From assembly GCA_002293125.1 (NCBI GenBank), contig DBCR01000031.1, forward strand, positions 4,942-40,831: 35,890 bases of DNA, in the 5' to 3' direction. The first letter of the stretch is position 1; every line of letters starts with the position of its first letter. The notes beneath the pieces are model-generated. The model worked only from the letters and a program-made list of their open reading frames with translations. It was not told where the DNA came from and ran no database searches. The DNA comes from Opitutia bacterium UBA953. Its GTDB lineage: Bacteria; Verrucomicrobiota; Verrucomicrobiia; Opitutales; UBA953. Below, piece after piece: positions 31,955 to 35,890 of the stretch. A program made the position numbers and the translations under genes.

Positions 31955-32041
31955 GGGCTGACCATGAAGGCCGGTCGTAGGCATGGAAACATCGTTTTAT
32001 CTGCAAACTTTGGGCGTCCCCGGGGTTTCATAAGAGTCCCC

Positions 32042-33439
32042 ATGCGCGCCGTTCTTTCACTGCTCCTGACCTTGGTCTGCTGGGGCGCCTCCGCGGCCCC
32101 GAAGCCGAACATCGTCTACATCCTGGCCGACGACCTTGGGTTTGCCGAGCTGGGTTGCAACGGGTCCGACCGTTACAAGACCCCGCACATCGACGCTCTC
32201 GCCAACAGCGGCGTGCGCTTCACCCGTTTCTACACCGTGCCGCTCTGCGGCCCGTCGCGTGCGCTGATCCTGACCGGACGCTACGGTTTCCGCTCCGGCG
32301 CGGTCACGCAGGACGCCTGCAAGACCATCATCCGCATGGGTGAAAAGGCCGAGGTCATGATTCCGACCGTCCTGAAGCAGGCTGGCTACGCCTCCGCGAT
32401 GATCGGCAAGTGGGGTCAGCTCACGCCCTCCGGTGATCCGTCGGACTGGGGCTTCGACCATGAACTCTATTACAAGGGCAGCGGCATGTATTGGAACAGC
32501 AAGGTCGCGAAGCCGATGTCCGAAGGCGGCGAAGTCCGCGGCGACCCCGATACCTACGTGCTCGACGGCAAGAACATCAAGGTGAAGGACGAGGAGTATA
32601 TCCCTGACCTGCTGCACAAGGACGCGACCGCCTGGCTTGAGGCCCATAAGGCCGGCCCGTTCTTCCTGTATTACTCCTTGTCCCATGTGCACGGCGAGAT
32701 CCTGCCGACCCCGGACAGCGCCCCGGCCCCGAAGGGAGAGTCGAATGCCCAACGCGCCCAACGTCTGCTCGCTGATAACATCACCTATATGGATAAGCTC
32801 GTCGGTAAGCTCGTAGCCGAACTCGAACGCCTCAAGCTGCGCGAGAACACCTTGATCGTCTTCATGGGCGACAATGGCAGCACCAAGTCGGCCGCGGTTG
32901 ACGCCACGATCGGTGGACGACGGCTCGAAGGAGAGAAGGGTTCCATGAAGGAAGGCGGCGGCCTCGTCCCTTTCTTCGCCGCCTGGCCCGGCGTGATGCC
33001 CTCCGGTAAGGTGAACGCTAACGTCGCCGACGCTAGCGACCTCCTGCCGACCTTCGCCGAAATCGCCGGTGCGCCGCTGCCGACCGGCCGCGTCATCGAC
33101 GGGCGTAGCCTCGTGTCCCAGTTCAAGGGCGACACGAAGTCTCCGCGCACCTGGGCTTTCTGCCAGCTCAGCAATAACTACTACGTCCGCGAGGCGGGCT
33201 GGAAGCTCGACCAGTCGGGCACCCTTTACGACATGAAGGACGCGCCGTTCCAGGAAGTCGCCGTCGCGGCCGACACCAAGGACGAGGCCGCCGTGGCCGC
33301 CCGTACTCGCCTCTCCGCCGCTTTGACGGGCCTGAATCCCGCGGCAGGCTATAAGGACGAGGTCGGTGACGGCTCCGGCCGCAGCGGCAACAAGGAAGAG
33401 AAAAAGAAGAAGACAAAGAAGCCGAAAGAGGCTAAGTAA
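32042..33439 (+). CDS. Secreted type I sulfatase
   Basis: A 465-residue sulfatase exported by a Sec signal (MRAVLSLLLTLVCWGASA). NIVYILADDLG supplies the metal-binding aspartates 30-31. C69-GPSR (in LCGPSRALILTGRYGFRSG) is the formylglycine motif in which the cysteine is oxidised for catalysis. SLSHVHGEI and FMGDNGSTK complete the calcium and substrate site. The common GKWH-L-G motif reads GKWGQL, so the usual histidine is absent. The C-terminus ends in a lysine-rich tail (EEKKKKTKKPKEAK). The substrate is probably a sulfated glycan, by inference. No sulfatase-maturing enzyme is seen nearby. The SGNH hydrolase gene follows after 5 bp. Confidence 0.93.
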   Translation: MRAVLSLLLTLVCWGASAAPKPNIVYILADDLGFAELGCNGSDRYKTPHIDALANSGVRFTRFYTVPLCGPSRALILTGRYGFRSGAVTQDACKTIIRMGEKAEVMIPTVLKQAGYASAMIGKWGQLTPSGDPSDWGFDHELYYKGSGMYWNSKVAKPMSEGGEVRGDPDTYVLDGKNIKVKDEEYIPDLLHKDATAWLEAHKAGPFFLYYSLSHVHGEILPTPDSAPAPKGESNAQRAQRLLADNITYMDKLVGKLVAELERLKLRENTLIVFMGDNGSTKSAAVDATIGGRRLEGEKGSMKEGGGLVPFFAAWPGVMPSGKVNANVADASDLLPTFAEIAGAPLPTGRVIDGRSLVSQFKGDTKSPRTWAFCQLSNNYYVREAGWKLDQSGTLYDMKDAPFQEVAVAADTKDEAAVAARTRLSAALTGLNPAAGYKDEVGDGSGRSGNKEEKKKKTKKPKEAK

Positions 33440-33444
33440 GCCGC

Positions 33445-34152
33445 ATGCCCCTGCGTCTGCTCTGCGCGCTCATCCTGACGACGTCCGCTGTCTTCGCGGC
33501 CGACGAGGTCCTGACGGATAAGTCCTCGTCCGCGAAGGTCATGGCCTTGTATCAGAAGGTCCTGGCCGGAGCGCAGAAGGCTCCGCCGGCGCCCGGAGGC
33601 ATCATCTGCCTCGGCAGCTCGCACATGCAGTTCTGGAAGGGCGTGAAGACCGACCTGGCTCCTCTGACGGTCCATAACTACGGCATCGGTGGCAGCCGGA
33701 TGAATCAGGCCGCCGAGCATTTCGTCGAAAACCTCGCCATCCCGTTCAAGCCGCGCGCGGTGATCCTTTACGAAGGCAGCAACGACATCAACGCCGGCGC
33801 CAAGCCGGAGGAGGTCCTGGCGAATTTCCGGAAGCTTTACGGCAAGCTGCACGCCGCCTTGCCGCAGGCGCGGCTTTACGTCCTCGGCGTCGTGCCCAGC
33901 CCCGGCAAGCGCTTCCTCAAGATCGCCGAACTCCGGAAGACGAACGAACTGCTCGCCAAGGAGTGCGCCACGCAGCCGTGGATGAAGTTCATCGACATCA
34001 CCGAGCCGCTCATCGGCGCCGATGGCCAGCCCAAGGCCGAATGCTTCATCCCCGGTGACATCCACATGCTCCCCGCCGGTTACGCCGTGTGGAAGTCCGT
34101 CATCGCCCCCGTCATCGTCCCCGCCGAAAAGCCTTACGAACATGCGCAATAG
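33445..34152 (+). CDS. Secreted SGNH/GDSL hydrolase
   Basis: A 235-residue protein with a signal peptide (MPLRLLCALILTTSAVFA). It is an SGNH-fold esterase: the block I serine is in ICLGSSHMQFW, block II glycine in NYGIGGSRM, block III asparagine in YEGSNDINAG, and the block V Asp-His pair in PGDIHMLPAGYAVW. Members of this type remove acetyl or other acyl groups from sugars or lipids. Its position 5 bp behind a sulfatase suggests a joint role in stripping sulfate and acyl groups from polysaccharides, which is inference. The stop overlaps the start of the next small gene by 11 bp. Confidence 0.9.
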   Translation: MPLRLLCALILTTSAVFAADEVLTDKSSSAKVMALYQKVLAGAQKAPPAPGGIICLGSSHMQFWKGVKTDLAPLTVHNYGIGGSRMNQAAEHFVENLAIPFKPRAVILYEGSNDINAGAKPEEVLANFRKLYGKLHAALPQARLYVLGVVPSPGKRFLKIAELRKTNELLAKECATQPWMKFIDITEPLIGADGQPKAECFIPGDIHMLPAGYAVWKSVIAPVIVPAEKPYEHAQ

Positions 34153-34396
34153 CCCTCCCTCGGATTTCAAACGCAACCTGCGCCGGGAGGTCGCCGGATA
34201 TTTCATCGTCGTCTTGTGCGCCTTGCCGATCCGCTTCTGGCTTTATTCGACCCTCAAAGATCAGGACGGCTGGCTGGGTTTCCTGGCCGGGCAGGCTTTT
34301 GGCTACCTGACGCTCGGCCTCGTCTCCGCCGTCTTCGTCTCCAAGCTCAGTCTCCGGACCAGGCTCATCCTGACCTTCCTGATTGTCGCGCTCTGA
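34142..34396 (+). CDS. Small membrane protein, unknown function
   Basis: An 84-residue hypothetical with the basic N-terminus MRNSPPSDFKRNLRREVAG and two or three predicted membrane segments (YFIVVLCALPIRFWLYS, GFLAGQAFGYLTLGLVSAVFV and LRTRLILTFLIVAL). I do not recognise the family. The ATG at 34142 overlaps the SGNH hydrolase stop by 11 bp, which argues for a real gene in the same transcript. A longer in-frame reading starting at 34022 would lie inside the SGNH gene and look non-native. Confidence 0.65.
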   Translation: MRNSPPSDFKRNLRREVAGYFIVVLCALPIRFWLYSTLKDQDGWLGFLAGQAFGYLTLGLVSAVFVSKLSLRTRLILTFLIVAL

Positions 34397-34415
34397 GGGC
34401 GGGAGCGGTTCGGGC

Positions 34416-34441
34416 TAGGTCAGTACGCAGTGCTGACCCTA
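34416..34441. repeat. Repeat A element, single-hairpin form
   Basis: TAGGTCAG and CTGACCCTA flank a short loop, giving a stem with TAGG...CCTA ends. It lies 20 bp after the small membrane protein stop and could serve as its 3' hairpin, but no U-run follows. Confidence 0.5.
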
Positions 34442-34491
34442 CCTGTATGCAGGTTGTTAGAGTCTTTGTGAGAGTAGACTGATCTAACCCG

Positions 34492-34509
34492 AGAAAGGCG
34501 TGCCTTTCT
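34492..34509 (-). other. Hairpin downstream of tRNA-Ser
   Basis: AGAAAGGC-GT-GCCTTTCT is a perfect 8-bp inverted repeat 14 nt beyond the CCA end of the tRNA. It may help 3' processing or termination; no clear T-run follows on the minus strand. Confidence 0.4.
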
Positions 34510-34523
34510 GGCTCGAATCTAGC

Positions 34524-34611
<88 letters not shown>

Positions 34612-34633
34612 TTTGTTACCAGCTAGAAGGTGC

Positions 34634-34661
34634 ATCAAAGGGAGGGCGGGGGGTGGGTCAA
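34634..34661 (-). promoter_or_regulatory. Possible sigma-70 promoter of tRNA-Ser
   Basis: TTGACC (minus strand, 34661-34656) and TTTGAT (34639-34634) are separated by 16 bp, with the tRNA 5' end 22 nt further on. The -35 matches consensus well, the -10 only moderately. Confidence 0.35.
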
Positions 34662-34682
34662 GGGAGAAGAAATGGAGGACAC

Positions 34683-34746
34683 GAGGGCCGGAGGACCAGA
34701 GGTCCAGAGGGGTTGATCCATTGACCGGAGGGTCGGTTGGCCAGGG
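34683..34746 (+). repeat. Repeat E, copy 2
   Basis: GGCCGGAGGACCAGAGG, TTGATCC and GGTCGGTTGGCCAGGG occur in the same order as in 13029-13112. It adjoins the repeat A element at 34763. Confidence 0.5.
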
Positions 34747-34762
34747 CGGGGCCGAAGAATGG

Positions 34763-34875
34763 GTAGGGACGCGACGGCGTCGCGTCCGTGGGCGGATGGA
34801 TATGGTAAGGCCCGAAGGCATGCCCGAATCAGGCGAGCTAAGCGGCGAACGGACGCGACGCCGTCGCGTCCCTAC
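34763..34875. repeat. Repeat A element, long form with nested palindromes
   Basis: The 26-base ends are perfect inverted repeats opening GTAGGGACGCGAC. Each end is itself palindromic around GGACGCGAC/GTCGCGTCC. The inner 60 bp are unlike anything else here and contain no gene. The right end stops 1 bp before the glnS stop codon, so it could form the 3' end of glnS mRNA. This looks like a MITE-type unit, with no obvious target duplication. Confidence 0.75.
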
Positions 34876-34876
34876 C

Positions 34877-35890
34877 TTATTTGGCTACAGCCTTCGCCCA
34901 AGAGTCCTTCAGGCCGACGGTGCGGTTGAAGACGGGCTTGCCGGGCTGGGAGTCCTTGGCGTCGGCGCAGAAGTAGCCGGTGCGTTCGAACTGCACGCGG
35001 GTGCTCGGCGCGAGAGCGAGGAGGGCGGGCTCGACGTGGCCGCGGATGGTCTTGAGCGAGCCTGGATTGAGAAGCGTGCGCCAGTCGGTGCCCTCGGGGA
35101 TGTGGTTCAGGTCCTCGTGCGCGAAGAGGCGGTCGTAGAGGCGGACCTCGACGTCGCCGGCGTGCTTCTCGGAGACCCAATGGATGGTGCCCTTGACCTT
35201 GCGGCCGTCCGGGGCGTCGCCGCCGCGGGTGGCCGGATCGTAGGTGCAGGTGACCTCGGTGACGTTGCCGGCGGCGTCCTTCTTGCAGCCGGTGCAGGTC
35301 ACGAAGTAGCCCCAGCGGAGGCGGACCTCCTGGCCGGGCGTGAGGCGGAAATATTTCTTCTCCGGGATCTCCATGAAGTCGGCGCGCTCGATGAGCAGCG
35401 TCTTGGAGAAGGGCACCTTGCGGGTGCCGGCGGAGGGGTCCTCGGGGTTGTTGACGGCGTCGAGCTCGTCGACCTGGCCTTCGGGGTAGTTCTCGATGAC
35501 GAGGCGGACCGGGTCCAGCACCGCCATGAAGCGGGAGGAGGTCTTGTTGAGGTCGTCACGCACGGCGTGCTCGAGGAGTGCGACGTCGGAGAGGGAATTA
35601 TGTTTTGTGATGCCGATCGTCTCGCAGAACTTGCGGACTGCGGCGGGCGTGTAGCCGCGGCGGCGCATGCCGGAGATCGTGGGCATGCGGGGATCGTCCC
35701 AGCCGGACACGCGCTTCTCCTGCACGAGTTCGAGCAGGCGGCGCTTGGACATGACGGTGTAGGTCAGGTTGAGGCGGGCGAACTCGATCTGCTGCGGCTT
35801 GGCGGGGGTGTCGAGCGTGCGGAGGAGCCAGTCGTAGAAGGGGCGGTGCACCTCGAACTCCAGCGTGCAGATCGAGTGGGTGATGCCTTC
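34877..35890 (-). CDS. glnS: Glutaminyl-tRNA synthetase, C-terminal part
   Basis: The last 337 residues of a class I aminoacyl-tRNA synthetase that charges tRNA-Gln directly; the N-terminal part with the HIGH motif lies beyond base 35890. The visible chain starts EGITHSICTLEFE, includes VMSKRRLLELV (the KMSKS-type loop), WDDPRMPTISGMRRRGYTP, and two C-terminal beta-barrel anticodon-binding domains (ENYPEGQVDEL to FERTGYFCAD). The end FNRTVGLKDSWAKAVAK matches the usual GlnS C-terminus with no YqeY-type extension. The presence of GlnS suggests Gln-tRNA is made without transamidation. A long A-type repeat lies directly downstream. Confidence 0.96.
   Translation of the reverse strand, partial: EGITHSICTLEFEVHRPFYDWLLRTLDTPAKPQQIEFARLNLTYTVMSKRRLLELVQEKRVSGWDDPRMPTISGMRRRGYTPAAVRKFCETIGITKHNSLSDVALLEHAVRDDLNKTSSRFMAVLDPVRLVIENYPEGQVDELDAVNNPEDPSAGTRKVPFSKTLLIERADFMEIPEKKYFRLTPGQEVRLRWGYFVTCTGCKKDAAGNVTEVTCTYDPATRGGDAPDGRKVKGTIHWVSEKHAGDVEVRLYDRLFAHEDLNHIPEGTDWRTLLNPGSLKTIRGHVEPALLALAPSTRVQFERTGYFCADAKDSQPGKPVFNRTVGLKDSWAKAVAK

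Noticed and set aside
34763..34875. Complete insertion sequence at the glnS 3' end
   Set aside because: Perfect terminal inverted repeats exist but only about 60 bp lie between them, with no transposase and no target duplication seen.

Overview
The window reads as chromosomal DNA of a GC-rich member of the Verrucomicrobiota (PVC group). Three things point there: a 52-residue small basic protein at 5658-5816 of the Chlamydiae/Verrucomicrobia-restricted family; an LptF/LptG permease, which implies an LPS outer membrane; and many secreted DUF1501, DUF1549/DUF1553, PSCyt1 cytochrome, DUF1080, DUF6807, NHL and sulfatase proteins typical of Planctomycetes and Verrucomicrobia. This assignment comes from protein families only; there is no 16S gene here.

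Layout. 1-657: 5' part of an M42 aminopeptidase. 926-3479: an ArsR repressor and a CoA-disulfide-reductase-like flavoprotein fused to two rhodaneses and a membrane tail, with a palindromic operator at 3480-3495. 3872-5533: leuA. 5658-5816: small basic protein with terminator. 5924-9899: a secreted DUF1549/DUF1553 cytochrome and DUF1501 pair. 10056-12971: lptF/G-like permease, an RlmI-like rRNA methyltransferase and ruvA. 13338-15010: dapA-dapB, overlapping at ATGA. 15094-19413: two NHL propeller proteins, an alpha/beta hydrolase, a membrane-anchored unknown and a DUF1080 protein. 19657-29509: a four-gene block (DUF1501, PPC-domain protein, a large multi-heme-motif DUF1549/DUF1553 protein, and a heme-WD40-coiled-coil protein). 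29765-34396: a Tat-exported polysaccharide pyruvyl transferase-like protein, a DUF6807 protein, a sulfatase, an SGNH hydrolase and a small membrane protein. 34524-34611: tRNA-Ser(GGA). 34877-35890: 3' part of glnS.

The secreted genes suggest a heterotroph degrading sulfated or decorated polysaccharides, with c-type heme proteins in the periplasm or at the surface; this is inference from families. The housekeeping genes (leuA, dapAB, ruvA, glnS, lptF/G) are ordinary.

The most unusual content is non-coding. The longer gene-free stretches (658-925, 3496-3871, 12972-13337, 29510-29764, 34397-34876) are largely built from a small set of short, diverged, partly palindromic repeats in mosaic order, often starting 2-21 bp after stop codons. 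A separate C-rich motif lies 7-11 bp before the start codons of three secreted-protein genes. Almost no gene has a recognisable Shine-Dalgarno sequence, while C precedes the start codon in about 18 of 26 genes. No insertion sequence, CRISPR array or prophage was seen.
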